A DNA stretch of 64,000 nt from Bradyrhizobium nanningense (GCF_004114535.1 NZ_LBJC01000024.1:434001-498000), one strand, 5' to 3'. Positions 10,852 through 19,505 are shown, counted from the stretch's first letter. Made by a program: numbers and translations. Notes: generated by a model from the letters alone, not told the origin.

Positions 10852-11157
10852 TTAATCGGGCGCGCCGGGATCCGGATGGTCGCGGTTCAGCCGCTCGCGC
10901 ATTTCCTTGCCTGTCTTGAAGAACGGAACGCTCTTCTGGTCGACGGGCACATGGGCGCCGGTGCGTGGATTGCGCCCGGCGCGTGCAGGGCGATGCTTGA
11001 CCGAGAAGGCACCGAAGCCGCGCAGCTCGACGCGATCACCGCGTGCGAGGGCCGCTACGATCTCTTCGAGAATCGCATTCACAATGTTCTCGACATCCCG
11101 CTGGTACAGATGCGGGTTGTGCTCGGCGATACGCTGAACAAGTTCGGATTTGATCAT
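10852..11157 (-). CDS. ihfB: integration host factor subunit beta
   Basis: The 101-residue protein of the HU/IHF family has the beta-arm signature RNPRTGAHV and the DNA-intercalating proline region preceded by FGAFSVKHR. IHF-beta pairs with IHF-alpha to bend DNA for recombination, replication and sigma-54 promoters. rpoN lies in the same window at 31-33 kb. Proteobacteria usually carry ihfB close to rpsA, as here with sppA between. Confidence 0.93.
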   Translation of the reverse strand: MIKSELVQRIAEHNPHLYQRDVENIVNAILEEIVAALARGDRVELRGFGAFSVKHRPARAGRNPRTGAHVPVDQKSVPFFKTGKEMRERLNRDHPDPGAPD

Positions 11158-11327
11158 CGAGAGATAGGACCCGGGAGCGTGCGGATAACCATTTCCGTGA
11201 AAATACCGTGATCTGTCAAGACGCTAAATCAAGATTGAGCGTCGTGAAAATGCGTGACAAATGCCGAAAAACCAGGCTGCCCCGACGCTCGTCAGACGGG
11301 AAAACCCCGGGACGCTCGCCCAACCCC

Positions 11328-12308
11328 TCAGTTTGAGGTGGCCGGTTGCCACAGGGCCAGCATTCCATCCATTCCGAACCGATCGACCGCCTGCGCAACG
11401 CCGGTTTGCCCGATTTGATGCGCAATCGAGCCCAAACCAAGCGCTTCCAGCGTGACGGCGGCCGCCGTTTTGAGGAACGTCAGATCGCCAAAGCGCGGCT
11501 CGAGCTTGTAGTCGCGTACCGGCAGACCCTTCTTGACGCTCTTGTTCTCGACAAGCCAGGACACCGCCGTCTTCTCGTCGCCGATCTGGTCGATCAGCTT
11601 GAGATCGATCGCCTGGCGTCCGGTGAAGACGCGGCCATCGGCCACTTTCTCGAGCTGCGTGTCATCCATGCCACGCCGCTCCTTCACCAATCCCCTGAAC
11701 CAGGCGTAGGAATCCTTCACCAGCGCATCGAGGGCGGCCCGCGCTTCGGGACTGGTCGGCTCGAAACCGTTGGGCGCGGCCTTCAGCGGCGACGACTTCA
11801 CCTCCTCGACCTTGACGCCGATCGTCTTCAAGAGCTCGGAGACGTTGGGATATTGGAACAGCACGCCGATCGAACCGACCAGCGAGCTCTGCTGGGCGAT
11901 GATGTGATCGCTCGCGATCGCAGTGATGTAGCCGCCGGAGGCAGCCAGGCCCTCGACCACCACGACGAGCGGCTTCTTCGCCTTCAACCGGACGAGCGAA
12001 TCGTAGAGCTGCTCGGAGCCGGCGGTGGTACCGCCCGGCGAGTTGATGTGAACGATGACGGCGGCGGCGTGCGAGTTCTCGAGCCGCTCCAGCGCCTGCG
12101 TGCGATCGGAATCGCTGCGGATCAATCCCTCGATATGAACGCGCGCGATCGAGCCGGCGGATACGAAGCTGCCACGCGCGCCGGGCGTCGCAATCAGCGC
12201 AAAGCTTGCGATCGCCGCGATCGCGATCAGCGCGGCCATGACGCGCCAGAACGTCAGCTTGCGACGGATCCGGCGGCGATCGACGATGATGTCCGAATCG
12301 AGCGACAT
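11328..12308 (-). CDS. sppA: signal peptide peptidase SppA, short form
   Basis: The 326-residue protein has one N-terminal membrane anchor (about 21-41) and a single peptidase S49 domain. The likely catalytic serine is S124 in GLAASGGY and the general-base lysine K176 in SSPLKAAPN. HINSPGG and GSIGVLFQ are the usual flanking motifs. It degrades cleaved signal peptides at the inner membrane. Its length matches the short SppA type rather than the tandem-domain E. coli enzyme. It lies between rpsA and ihfB. Confidence 0.93.
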   Translation of the reverse strand: MSLDSDIIVDRRRIRRKLTFWRVMAALIAIAAIASFALIATPGARGSFVSAGSIARVHIEGLIRSDSDRTQALERLENSHAAAVIVHINSPGGTTAGSEQLYDSLVRLKAKKPLVVVVEGLAASGGYITAIASDHIIAQQSSLVGSIGVLFQYPNVSELLKTIGVKVEEVKSSPLKAAPNGFEPTSPEARAALDALVKDSYAWFRGLVKERRGMDDTQLEKVADGRVFTGRQAIDLKLIDQIGDEKTAVSWLVENKSVKKGLPVRDYKLEPRFGDLTFLKTAAAVTLEALGLGSIAHQIGQTGVAQAVDRFGMDGMLALWQPATSN

Positions 12309-12445
12309 CGGAATATCTCCAAATAGAAGACTGGACGCGTTGTGCCGTCACGAGATGACCGACGGCTTATCTGGATACATCAATTGCGGCGCAATTTGAA
12401 GAAAACAAGGCCTCGTGAGGCCCAGCAAGTCGCCACAAATCCAGT

Positions 12446-12612
12446 CGTCATCCCCGCGAACGCGGGGATCCATAACCACAGGGAGAAGTCGTCGCGGAGA
12501 CCGGCAACTCCGAGTCTTCGCCACACCACTGCCGGTGGTTATGGGTCCCTGATCTGCGCTCCGCCCTGGACAACGCGGCGCGTTGTCTAGGGCCCCGCTT
12601 GTCAGGGACGAC
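12446..12612. repeat. palindromic intergenic repeat, family C copy 1
   Basis: The 373-bp gap between sppA and rpsA is filled mostly by this element. It starts CGTCATCCCCGCGAACGCGG, has an inner GGTTATGGGTCCC / GGATCCATAACC pairing, and ends GTCAGGGACGAC. Related copies lie at 52523 and 55252. Confidence 0.75.
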
Positions 12613-12630
12613 AACGGAGTATGCGACAAC

Positions 12631-12659
12631 AAAAAAGCCCCGGCGCGAGCCGGGGCTTT
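12631..12659 (-). terminator. intrinsic terminator of rpsA
   Basis: On the minus strand a perfect 11-bp stem (AAAGCCCCGGC / GCCGGGGCTTT) with a 4-nt loop is followed by a run of T. It begins 23 bp beyond the rpsA stop codon. This is the clearest Rho-independent terminator in the window. Confidence 0.92.
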
Positions 12660-12681
12660 GATGCAGCGAGACGCGTTTCGC

Positions 12682-14388
12682 TTACTTGCTGTCGCGGTTC
12701 TTGAGCGCGGTGCCCAGGATGTCGCCGAGCGTCGCACCCGAATCGGAGGAGCCATACTGCGCGATGGCTTCCTTCTCTTCGGCGACTTCGAGCGCCTTGA
12801 TCGACACCTGGACCTTGCGGGCCTTCTTGTCGAACTGGATCACGCGGGCATCGACCTTCTCGCCGACGGCGAAGCGTTCGGCGCGCTGGTCGTTGCGGTC
12901 ACGGGCAAGCTCGGAGCGCTTGATGAAGGTCGAGAAGTCGGTACCGGCGATCTTCACCTCGATACCGCTCTCCTTCACTTCGAGCACTTCGCAGGTCACG
13001 ACCGCGCCCTTCTTGACATCGCCCGGCTCGGCGAAGGGGTCGCCTTCGAGCTGCTTGATGCCGAGCGAAATGCGCTCCTTCTCGACGTCCACATCGAGCA
13101 CCACGGCCTTCACCATGTCGCCCTTCTTGTAGTTGTCGATCACCTGCTCGCCCGGAAGCTTCCAGTCGAGGTCGGAGAGATGGACCATGCCGTCGACGTC
13201 GCCCTCGAGGCCCAGGAACAGACCGAACTCGGTCTTGTTCTTGACTTCGCCCTCGACCACCGAACCGGTCGGGTGACCTTCGACGAAGACCTCCCAGGGG
13301 TTGCGCATGGTCTGCTTGAGGCCGAGCGAGATGCGGCGCTTGACGGAATCGACTTCCAGCACCTGCACTTCGACTTCCTGCGAGGTCGAAACGATCTTGC
13401 CGGGGTGCATGTTCTTCTTGGTCCACGACATCTCGGAGACGTGGATCAGGCCTTCGATGCCCGGCTCGAGCTCGACGAACGCACCGTAGTCGGTGATGTT
13501 GGTGACGCGGCCGGTGAAGCGGGCACCCAGCGGGTACTTGGCTTCGATGCCCTGCCACGGATCGTCCAGCAGCTGCTTCATGCCCAGCGAGATGCGGTGC
13601 GTCTCGTGGTTGATCTTGATGATCTTGACCTTCACGGTCTGCCCGATCGAGAGCACCTCGGTCGGGTGGTTGACGCGGCGCCACGCGATGTCGGTGACGT
13701 GCAGCAGGCCGTCGATGCCGCCGAGATCAACGAACGCACCGTAATCGGTGATGTTCTTGACCACGCCGTCGATGACCTGACCCTCTTCGAGGTTCTGCAC
13801 CAGCTCCTGGCGCTGCTCGGCGCGGGTCTCTTCGAGAACCGTGCGGCGGGACACCACGATGTTGCCGCGGCGGCGGTCCATCTTGAGGATCTGGAACGGC
13901 TGCGAGTTGTTCATCAACGGCGCAACGTCGCGGATCGGACGGATGTCGACCTGCGAGCGCGGCAGGAAGGCCACGGCACCGTCGAGGTCGACGGTGAAGC
14001 CGCCCTTGACCTGGTTGAAGATGACGCCGTTGACCTTTTCGTTGTTCTGGAACGCCTTCTCGAGCTTGCCCCAGCTCTCTTCACGGCGCGCCTTGTCGCG
14101 CGAGAGCACGGCTTCGCCGAGGGCGTTCTCGATGCGATCGAGGAACACTTCGACCTCGTCGCCGACCTTCAGTTCACTGTCACGGCCGGGGCCGGAAAAT
14201 TCGCGCAGGGCGACGCGGCCCTCGGTCTTCAGGCCGACGTCGATGACGGCCATGTCCTTTTCAATTGCAACCACCTTGCCCTTGACGACGGAGCTTTCCT
14301 GCAGGTTGCCGCCTGCGAAGGACTCGTCGAGCATCGCGGCGAAATCGTCGCGCGACGGGCTATAGGTATCAGCAGAAGTCGAAGCCAT
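12682..14388 (-). CDS. rpsA: 30S ribosomal protein S1
   Basis: The protein is 568 residues from the ATG at 14388, which has a GGAG ribosome-binding site 6 nt upstream. A longer open frame to 14589 reads into the leader and is unlikely. Six S1/OB-fold repeats are seen through recurring GF-x-V-x-G and hDGhhH patterns such as NITDYGAFVDLGGIDGLLH. S1 binds mRNA leaders to start translation. It follows cmk by 269 bp and ends at a strong terminator, the usual cmk-rpsA pair. Confidence 0.97.
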   Translation of the reverse strand: MASTSADTYSPSRDDFAAMLDESFAGGNLQESSVVKGKVVAIEKDMAVIDVGLKTEGRVALREFSGPGRDSELKVGDEVEVFLDRIENALGEAVLSRDKARREESWGKLEKAFQNNEKVNGVIFNQVKGGFTVDLDGAVAFLPRSQVDIRPIRDVAPLMNNSQPFQILKMDRRRGNIVVSRRTVLEETRAEQRQELVQNLEEGQVIDGVVKNITDYGAFVDLGGIDGLLHVTDIAWRRVNHPTEVLSIGQTVKVKIIKINHETHRISLGMKQLLDDPWQGIEAKYPLGARFTGRVTNITDYGAFVELEPGIEGLIHVSEMSWTKKNMHPGKIVSTSQEVEVQVLEVDSVKRRISLGLKQTMRNPWEVFVEGHPTGSVVEGEVKNKTEFGLFLGLEGDVDGMVHLSDLDWKLPGEQVIDNYKKGDMVKAVVLDVDVEKERISLGIKQLEGDPFAEPGDVKKGAVVTCEVLEVKESGIEVKIAGTDFSTFIKRSELARDRNDQRAERFAVGEKVDARVIQFDKKARKVQVSIKALEVAEEKEAIAQYGSSDSGATLGDILGTALKNRDSK

Positions 14389-14516
14389 TTGTTCTCCAGT
14401 TGCGGATGTCGTGCCGGCCGTTGGGTTCATGGGCGCATCGCACACGCAGTGTCGGAAGGCCCGCAAGACCTTCGAGCGACCGCTCGCTGTCCAGGCTCGG
14501 CGCCAGAACGGCGGAA

Positions 14517-14536
14517 GCGGGCCGGCTGAGGCCCGC
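14517..14536 (-). other. hairpin in the rpsA leader
   Basis: A perfect 7-bp inverted repeat (GCGGGCC / GGCCCGC) with a 6-nt loop sits about 130 bp upstream of rpsA. There is no T tract, so it is not a clear cmk terminator. S1 genes are often autoregulated through leader structure, but that role here is only inferred. Confidence 0.3.
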
Positions 14537-14657
14537 GCGTTCGATACGTGGAAATCTTGTGTCCGGAGCCTGGATCGCGCCGGTCCCAAAACGGAGGGAC
14601 CTGACGTATCGACCTCAAAGAGCGGGAGCGGGCACTTCCTCCAATGACGGCAGCGGC

Positions 14658-15296
14658 TTAACCCCGCGACCGGCCCGCTCGGACGGCCTCGATAATGTCG
14701 ATGGCGGCCCGGACGCCGCCTTCTATATCCAGTTGGGAGTTATCTAGCAAGTAAGCATCCGGGGCCGGCTTTAAAGGCGCAATCGGGCGGTTCTTGTCGC
14801 GTTCGTCGCGTTGGATGATGTCGGCGAGCACGGCCGCCTCGTCCGCCTCCTCGCCCCTCGCTTTGGCTTCCATGGTCCGGCGGCGGGCGCGGACCCTGGG
14901 GTCGGCGACCACGAAGATCTTCACATCGGCATGCGGACAGATCACGGTTCCAATGTCCCGACCGTCCAGTACCGCCCCCGGTGGGTCGGCGGCGAATTGC
15001 CGCTGGAAATTGAGCAGGACCTCGCGGACGCGCGGGATCGCCGAGACGATGGAGGCGCCTTCGCCGGCCAACTGGGTCTTGAGGGCCGGATTGCCGAACT
15101 TTTCGGGGTCGAGCTCCAACGCCGCCGCGACGGCCGCGGCCTCGTCCCGGAGATCATGACCTGATTGCATCAGGGCGTAGGCCACCGCGCGGTAGATCAC
15201 GCCGGTATCGAGATGACGATAGCCGTAATGGTGCGCGAGACGCTTGCCGAGCGTCCCCTTGCCCGAGGCCGCGGGCCCGTCGATGGCGATGATCAT
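14658..15296 (-). CDS. cmk: (d)CMP kinase
   Basis: The ATG at 15296 starts MIIAIDGPAASGKGTL and gives 212 residues, the family length. The P-loop is at about 7-14, followed by YRHLDTGVIYRA, DGRDIGTVICP and RARRR. It phosphorylates CMP and dCMP. The upstream extension to 15479 has no family similarity. It begins 5 bp after the unknown gene at 15302 and precedes rpsA. Confidence 0.96.
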   Translation of the reverse strand: MIIAIDGPAASGKGTLGKRLAHHYGYRHLDTGVIYRAVAYALMQSGHDLRDEAAAVAAALELDPEKFGNPALKTQLAGEGASIVSAIPRVREVLLNFQRQFAADPPGAVLDGRDIGTVICPHADVKIFVVADPRVRARRRTMEAKARGEEADEAAVLADIIQRDERDKNRPIAPLKPAPDAYLLDNSQLDIEGGVRAAIDIIEAVRAGRSRG

Positions 15297-15301
15297 GTCA
15301 C

Positions 15302-15709
15302 TCAAACCTTGACTGTCTGGGGCCCGCGGGCGCGTCGCAGGGGCCGCTCTTCGGTAAGTATGTTGCGAGACGCGAACTCCGCGGGACTCGCAAACGTGAG
15401 ATATTCGCGCATCGCGTCGGACGGCGACGATGTGGTGAACCATGGCTCGGCGAGCCGCCGCGCGGGATCGCAGACCCACGCCGGCACCCGGCCGAGACGA
15501 CGTTGCTTAGGCAGATATTCGGCGATCGCGCCGACAAGCGCGTCGAGCCGGTCGTCCTGCGTCAGCACCGGCTCGTCCTTGATCGTCTCGTATTGAGCCT
15601 CGCTCGAGCCGGCCAGATCGAACGTGTCCACGAAATCGGCCAAGGTCGTATCCTGTGGCGCTCCCGCCCGGATACGGCCGACGGCTTCAGCGAGGGTATT
15701 TGGGCGCAT
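15302..15709 (-). CDS. conserved hypothetical protein in the aroA-cmk operon
   Basis: I do not recognise this 135-residue soluble protein. It begins MRPNTLAEAVGRIRAG, has a central acidic helix and ends with the Arg-rich ERPLRRARG. A purine-rich GGGGGAGGAG lies just before its ATG, so it is very likely translated. It sits between aroA and cmk on the same strand with only 5 bp to cmk. No catalytic motif, signal peptide or membrane segment is visible. Confidence 0.7.
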   Translation of the reverse strand: MRPNTLAEAVGRIRAGAPQDTTLADFVDTFDLAGSSEAQYETIKDEPVLTQDDRLDALVGAIAEYLPKQRRLGRVPAWVCDPARRLAEPWFTTSSPSDAMREYLTFASPAEFASRNILTEERPLRRARGPQTVKV

Positions 15710-15806
15710 CCGCTCCTCCCCCGAGATCCATGTTCTTCAGCAGGAAGCGCTGCTTCTCCGAGGATGCCGCGCTCACCGGAAAATAGCGGCCGAAGGCTGC
15801 GCTCAT
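15687..15806 (-). CDS. possible 39-residue small ORF after aroA
   Basis: An ATG at 15806, 10 bp past the aroA stop and behind a GAGG site at 8-nt spacing, opens a 39-codon frame starting MSAAFGRYFPVSAASSEKQR. Its stop lies inside the start of the next gene, overlapping it by 23 bp, which would couple their translation. The position and ribosome-binding site favour a real small protein or leader peptide. No homologue is known to me. Confidence 0.4.
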   Translation of the reverse strand: MSAAFGRYFPVSAASSEKQRFLLKNMDLGGGADAPKYPR

Positions 15807-15816
15807 GGCCGCGGCC

Positions 15817-17154
15817 TCATGAAAACTCGGCCCCTAACGAACGCATCATCGGAATGAAGTCCGGAAAGCTGGTGGCGATGAAGGCGGTGTCGTCGACGGT
15901 CACGGGCTGATCGGAGGCGCAGCCCATCACCAGCGCGGACATCGCAATGCGATGGTCCATATGGGTGGCGACGGTGCCGCCGCCGGGAACGTGACCTCGG
16001 CCTTCGACGATCAGATCGTCGCCGGAGATCTCGACCTTCACGCCGTTGCCGCGCAGCATGGCCGCGGTGGCCTCGAGCCGATCGGACTCCTTGACGCGCA
16101 GCTCGTGCAGGCCGCGCATGATGGTGGTGCCCTCGGCGAAAGACGCCGCCACCGCCAGCACCAGGTATTCGTCGATCATCGACGGCGCGCGCTCCGGCGG
16201 CACCGCGACCCCGCGCAGTTTCGAGGCCCGCACCCGCAGTTTCGCCATCGGCTCGCCAGCGTCCCCGCGCGCCTCGCTTTCCTCGATCGAGGCGCCCATT
16301 TCGCGCAGCGTGGTGAACAGGCCGGTGCGCAGCGGATTGGTCATGACGTCAGACAAGACGACATCGGAGCCCTCGACGATCAGCGCTGCGACCACCGGGA
16401 AAGCCGCCGAGGAGGGATCGGCGGGCACCACCACCGTGGCGCCGTGCAGCTCGGGCTGGCCTTTGAGCGTGATACGGCGGCCATGCACGCCCTCCCGCGC
16501 CGAGGAGATATCGGCCCCAAAATGCTTCAGCATCAATTCGGTGTGGTCGCGGCTGGCTTCGGTCTCGATGACAGTCGTGATGCCGGGTGCGGCGAGGCCC
16601 GCCAGCAGCACCGCCGACTTGATCTGGGCGGAGGCGACCGGGGTCGTGTAGGTGATCGGCAGCGGATCGCGCGCGCCCTGAAGGGTCAGGGGCAGACGGC
16701 CGCCTTCACCACCAGAGATGACCTTCGCGCCCATCTTTTCCAGGGGATCGAGGATCCGGCGCATGGGGCGGCTGCGCAGCGAGGCATCACCGTCGAACAC
16801 CGCCGAGATCGGGCAGCCCGCGACGGCGCCCATGACCAGCCGGCACCCGGTGCCGGAATTGCCGAAATCCAGGGGCGTCTTGGGCGTGGCGAAGCCCGCG
16901 ACGCCGACGCCGTTGACCTTCCAGGCGAAATCGCCGGTGCGCTCGACCCTGGCGCCCAGCGCCTGCATGGATTTGGCCGTGTTGAGGACGTCTTCGCCCT
17001 CGAGCAGGCCCGAAATCTTGGTCTCGCCGACCGCCAGCGCGCCCAGGATCAGCGCGCGGTGAGAGATCGACTTGTCGCCGGGCACCCGTACTTTCCCGGT
17101 CAGGGGACCGCTGGCGCGAGACTGAAGCGGCCTCGGTTGGTCGGAATGAGTCAA
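15817..17154 (-). CDS. aroA: 3-phosphoshikimate 1-carboxyvinyltransferase (EPSP synthase)
   Basis: TTG at 17154 is preferred because AAGGA lies 7 nt upstream and it gives 445 residues starting MTHSDQPRP. GTG at 17202 is the alternative. K28 and R33 in VPGDKSISHR, SAQIKSAVLLAGL, RDHTELML and the RVKESDRL loop identify EPSP synthase. The RDHTE and SAQIK patterns resemble class II enzymes such as the Agrobacterium CP4 type. Residues N99-SGT have Gly where CP4 has Ala. It catalyses the sixth shikimate step. Confidence 0.95.
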   Translation of the reverse strand: MTHSDQPRPLQSRASGPLTGKVRVPGDKSISHRALILGALAVGETKISGLLEGEDVLNTAKSMQALGARVERTGDFAWKVNGVGVAGFATPKTPLDFGNSGTGCRLVMGAVAGCPISAVFDGDASLRSRPMRRILDPLEKMGAKVISGGEGGRLPLTLQGARDPLPITYTTPVASAQIKSAVLLAGLAAPGITTVIETEASRDHTELMLKHFGADISSAREGVHGRRITLKGQPELHGATVVVPADPSSAAFPVVAALIVEGSDVVLSDVMTNPLRTGLFTTLREMGASIEESEARGDAGEPMAKLRVRASKLRGVAVPPERAPSMIDEYLVLAVAASFAEGTTIMRGLHELRVKESDRLEATAAMLRGNGVKVEISGDDLIVEGRGHVPGGGTVATHMDHRIAMSALVMGCASDQPVTVDDTAFIATSFPDFIPMMRSLGAEFS

Positions 17155-17314
17155 GATTGTGTCCTTGGATGAGCCCTGAGGGGACTGCGGCGCAGGTACC
17201 ACATGGTCCGCGCCCCGTCACGGGCATGTCGTTCTCCCGTAATGCGCTATTGACAGCGGGCCGCCAACTAGCCAAGTGAAACACCGCTTTTCAGACATTC
17301 CCAGGATTCCTGCC

Positions 17315-17722
17315 GTGGCCAAGTCCGAACTCGGAACTAAACGTATTTGCCCGACCACGGGCAAGAAGTTCTATGACCTCAACAAGAATCCGGTGATCTC
17401 GCCCTACACCGGCGAAGTGGTGCCGATCGCCCCGGTGGCGCCAGCGCGTATGCCCCGTGGCGCCGAAGCCCGGCACGCGGCGACAGCGGACGCTACGCCC
17501 GAGCCGGCAGAGGTCGAAGAGGTCTCGCTCGAGGAGGCCGATGCCGAGGAGAACACCGGCAAGGTCAAGGCCGTGGTGCCCGAATCCGAGGAGGATATCG
17601 AGGTCGACGAGACCCTCGACGATGACGACGACGATGATTCGACCTTCATTGCCGACGAAGAAGAGGGCGATGAGGACGTGACCGACATCATTGGTGATGT
17701 CGGAGGTGATGAAGAGACTTGA
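17315..17722 (+). CDS. TIGR02300-type acidic protein
   Basis: GTG at 17315 with AGGA 9 nt upstream gives a 135-residue protein starting MAKSELGTKRICP. The N-terminus KRICPTTGKKFYDLNK with SPYTGE is the conserved part of this small alphaproteobacterial family, which looks like a treble-clef remnant. The C-terminal half is extremely acidic, with a run of Asp and Glu. Its function is unknown. It diverges from aroA and precedes tRNA-Ala. Confidence 0.82.
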   Translation: MAKSELGTKRICPTTGKKFYDLNKNPVISPYTGEVVPIAPVAPARMPRGAEARHAATADATPEPAEVEEVSLEEADAEENTGKVKAVVPESEEDIEVDETLDDDDDDDSTFIADEEEGDEDVTDIIGDVGGDEET

Positions 17723-17756
17723 GATCAGCCCTGATCTGTGAAAAAGGGTGCACCGC

Positions 17757-17804
17757 GCGAGTCGCCAGGACTCGCCGGTTGGGGTGATCCACCAGATTCA
17801 CCCC
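17757..17804 (+). terminator. two hairpins between the TIGR02300 gene and tRNA-Ala
   Basis: GCGAGTC/GACTCGC with a 5-nt loop is followed by GGGGTGA/TCACCCC with a 10-nt loop. Neither has a strong T tract. They may end the upstream transcript or mark tRNA leader processing. Confidence 0.35.
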
Positions 17805-17816
17805 GTTAAGGACTAA

Positions 17817-17892
<76 letters not shown>

Positions 17893-17956
17893 GCCTTCGC
17901 TGGCTTCGCCAGCTACGGCTCGGCAAGCCACGCCGAACTCTATCGTAGCGAAGGCT
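17893..17956. repeat. inverted repeat after tRNA-Ala
   Basis: AGCCTTCGCT at the tRNA end pairs with AGCGAAGGCT at 17947-17956, and CTACG/CGTAG pairs inside. A second hairpin, AGCCCGG/GCCGGGCT, follows. This 150-bp spacer to the GIY-YIG gene holds no other signal. Confidence 0.6.
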
Positions 17957-18042
17957 GCCGCGGCTTAGCCCGGAGGGCGAAGCCGGGCTTCAGCAGATCG
18001 AAAGCGGGTGTAAGTTCTCCCTCGACAGCCGGGGAGCGTGCC

Positions 18043-18276
18043 GTGAAGTACGTCTACATCCTTGAGAGCCTCGATTCCCTTCACTTCTATGTCGGGATAA
18101 CCGACGACTTGCGCGCCCGACTGACAAAACACAATGCTGGCGAGGTGCCTCACACCTCGAAGTACGGACCTTGGCGTCTCAAGACTTACGTTGCGTTCAG
18201 CAACGAGAAGCAGGCCGTCGCATTCGAGTACCTGAAATCAGCGTCCGGCCGCGCCTTCGCCAAGAAGCGCCTCTAA
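18043..18276 (+). CDS. small GIY-YIG nuclease-superfamily protein
   Basis: GTG at 18043 behind GGGGAG gives a 77-residue protein consisting only of a GIY-YIG fold. It has VYILES for the GIY part, FYVGITDDLRARLTKHNAG for YIG plus the catalytic Arg, and the later EKQAVAFEYLK with the metal-ligand Glu. The family has members of UvrC type and many small proteins of unproven role. It converges with ohrR. The open frame that extends back into the tRNA is not coding. Confidence 0.85.
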   Translation: MKYVYILESLDSLHFYVGITDDLRARLTKHNAGEVPHTSKYGPWRLKTYVAFSNEKQAVAFEYLKSASGRAFAKKRL

Positions 18277-18282
18277 GCTCCC

Positions 18283-18744
18283 CTACTCCCCGATCACCGC
18301 ATTCAGCCGATCCCGTAGCGCCACGATCTCGTCCCTCATCGCGACCAGTTCCGGCACCGAACAGTCCGAGGCCGCCAGGATCGACTGCGGCACGCTGCGG
18401 GCTTTTTCCTTCAAGGCATGGCCCTGCGCCGTCAGTGCAATCAACACCTGGCGCTCGTCCTCGCTGGAGCGGGTGCGCCTGACGAGATGGGCGGCCTCCA
18501 GCCGCTTCAGCAGCGGCGTCAGCGTGCCCGAATCCAGGAACAGCCGCTCGCCGATGTCCTTGACCGGCACATCGTCGCGCTCCCACAGCACCAGCATCAC
18601 CAGATATTGCGGATAGGTCAGGCCGAGCCGGTCCAGCAGCGGCTTGTAGACGCGGTTGAAGGCGTGCGCGGCCGAATAAACCGCGAAGCAGATCTGGTTG
18701 TCGAGCCGCAGCGGCGCGTCCGCTGCCGATGATTTTCGGGGCAT
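18283..18744 (-). CDS. ohrR: organic-hydroperoxide repressor, MarR family
   Basis: Starting at MPRKSSAADAP gives 153 residues. The reactive cysteine C19 in LDNQICFAVYSA is the OhrR hallmark, followed by the winged-helix segment LFLDSGTLTPLLKRLEAAHLVRR and DERQV. Peroxide oxidation of that cysteine releases the protein from DNA. It is divergent from ohr with palindromes in the shared promoter region, so it probably represses both genes. Confidence 0.93.
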   Translation of the reverse strand: MPRKSSAADAPLRLDNQICFAVYSAAHAFNRVYKPLLDRLGLTYPQYLVMLVLWERDDVPVKDIGERLFLDSGTLTPLLKRLEAAHLVRRTRSSEDERQVLIALTAQGHALKEKARSVPQSILAASDCSVPELVAMRDEIVALRDRLNAVIGE

Positions 18745-18790
18745 GGAGACTCTCTTTGGATTTGTCTCATTCTGGCGCCGCGCGCCGGCA

Positions 18791-18869
18791 CATTCAATTG
18801 CGAACAATTAAATGTGAGGCTTCGCAATTTCAATTGCGTACAATCTAATTGCCTGCAATAAAGATTGCA
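18791..18869. promoter_or_regulatory. putative OhrR operators between ohrR and ohr
   Basis: The divergent gap is markedly AT-rich and carries CATTCAATTG-CGAA-CAATTAAATG at 18791-18814 (one mismatch), CAATT-N11-AATTG at 18831-18851, and a perfect TGCAAT-AAAG-ATTGCA at 18854-18869. These fit the AT-rich palindromes bound by OhrR in other bacteria. Confidence 0.65.
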
Positions 18870-18896
18870 CCCATCGAACCCCCCAGGGAGACGACA

Positions 18897-19322
18897 ATGT
18901 CAGTGAACGTGCTCTACAAGACCAGCGCCAAGGCCACCGGCGGCCGCGACGGCCATGCTGCGACCCTCGACGGCGCGCTCGACGTCAAGCTCACCACGCC
19001 GAAGGAGCTCGGCGGTGGCGGCGGCGCCGGCAACAATCCCGAGCAGCTGTTCGCGGCCGGCTATGCCGCCTGCTTCATCGGCGCGATGAAGTTCGTGGCC
19101 TCGCAGGGCGGGCCGAAGGTTCCAGCGGACGCCTCCGTCACCTCGACCGTCGGCATCGGCCCGCGCTCCGAGGGCGGCTTCGGTCTCGATGTCGACCTCG
19201 CGGTCTCGCTGCCGGGCGTCGCCCGCGCCGAGGCCGAAGCGCTGGTCGCGAAGGCCCACCAGGTGTGCCCCTATTCCAACGCCACGCGCGGCAATGTCGA
19301 CGTTCGCCTGACGGTCGTCTGA
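18897..19322 (+). CDS. ohr: organic hydroperoxide resistance protein Ohr
   Basis: The ATG at 18897 with GGGAGA upstream gives 141 residues. The two catalytic cysteines are in AACFIGA and VCPYSNATRGN, as in Ohr/OsmC peroxidases, which reduce organic hydroperoxides using lipoyl-type thiols. YKTSAKATGGRDGHA is the typical N-terminus. It is paired with ohrR. Confidence 0.96.
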   Translation: MSVNVLYKTSAKATGGRDGHAATLDGALDVKLTTPKELGGGGGAGNNPEQLFAAGYAACFIGAMKFVASQGGPKVPADASVTSTVGIGPRSEGGFGLDVDLAVSLPGVARAEAEALVAKAHQVCPYSNATRGNVDVRLTVV

Positions 19323-19505
19323 TCGAACGGCGGATTGGCTGGCCCGGGATCCCCCTCGGGCCGGCCGCTTCCGCTAGAATCCGCATTTGCCACGCCGCGG
19401 GATTGACGCATGGCGGGCGCATGCGGCCCTACGCCGGGAGCCATTGCTGCTCCCTGCAAACCTCGCTAGGCCTGTGACCAAACGTCGACACAGGGAAGCG
19501 AAGGC

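Noticed and set aside
11158..11220. TTGACA on the minus strand before ihfB as a promoter
   Set aside because: The -35 match is good, but no convincing -10 is present at the correct spacing.
12583..14529. Long plus-strand open frame (648 codons) opposite rpsA
   Set aside because: It is a GC-rich antisense shadow. Its residues are Asp/His/Leu-rich without domains, while the minus strand holds a full S1 protein with ribosome-binding site and terminator.
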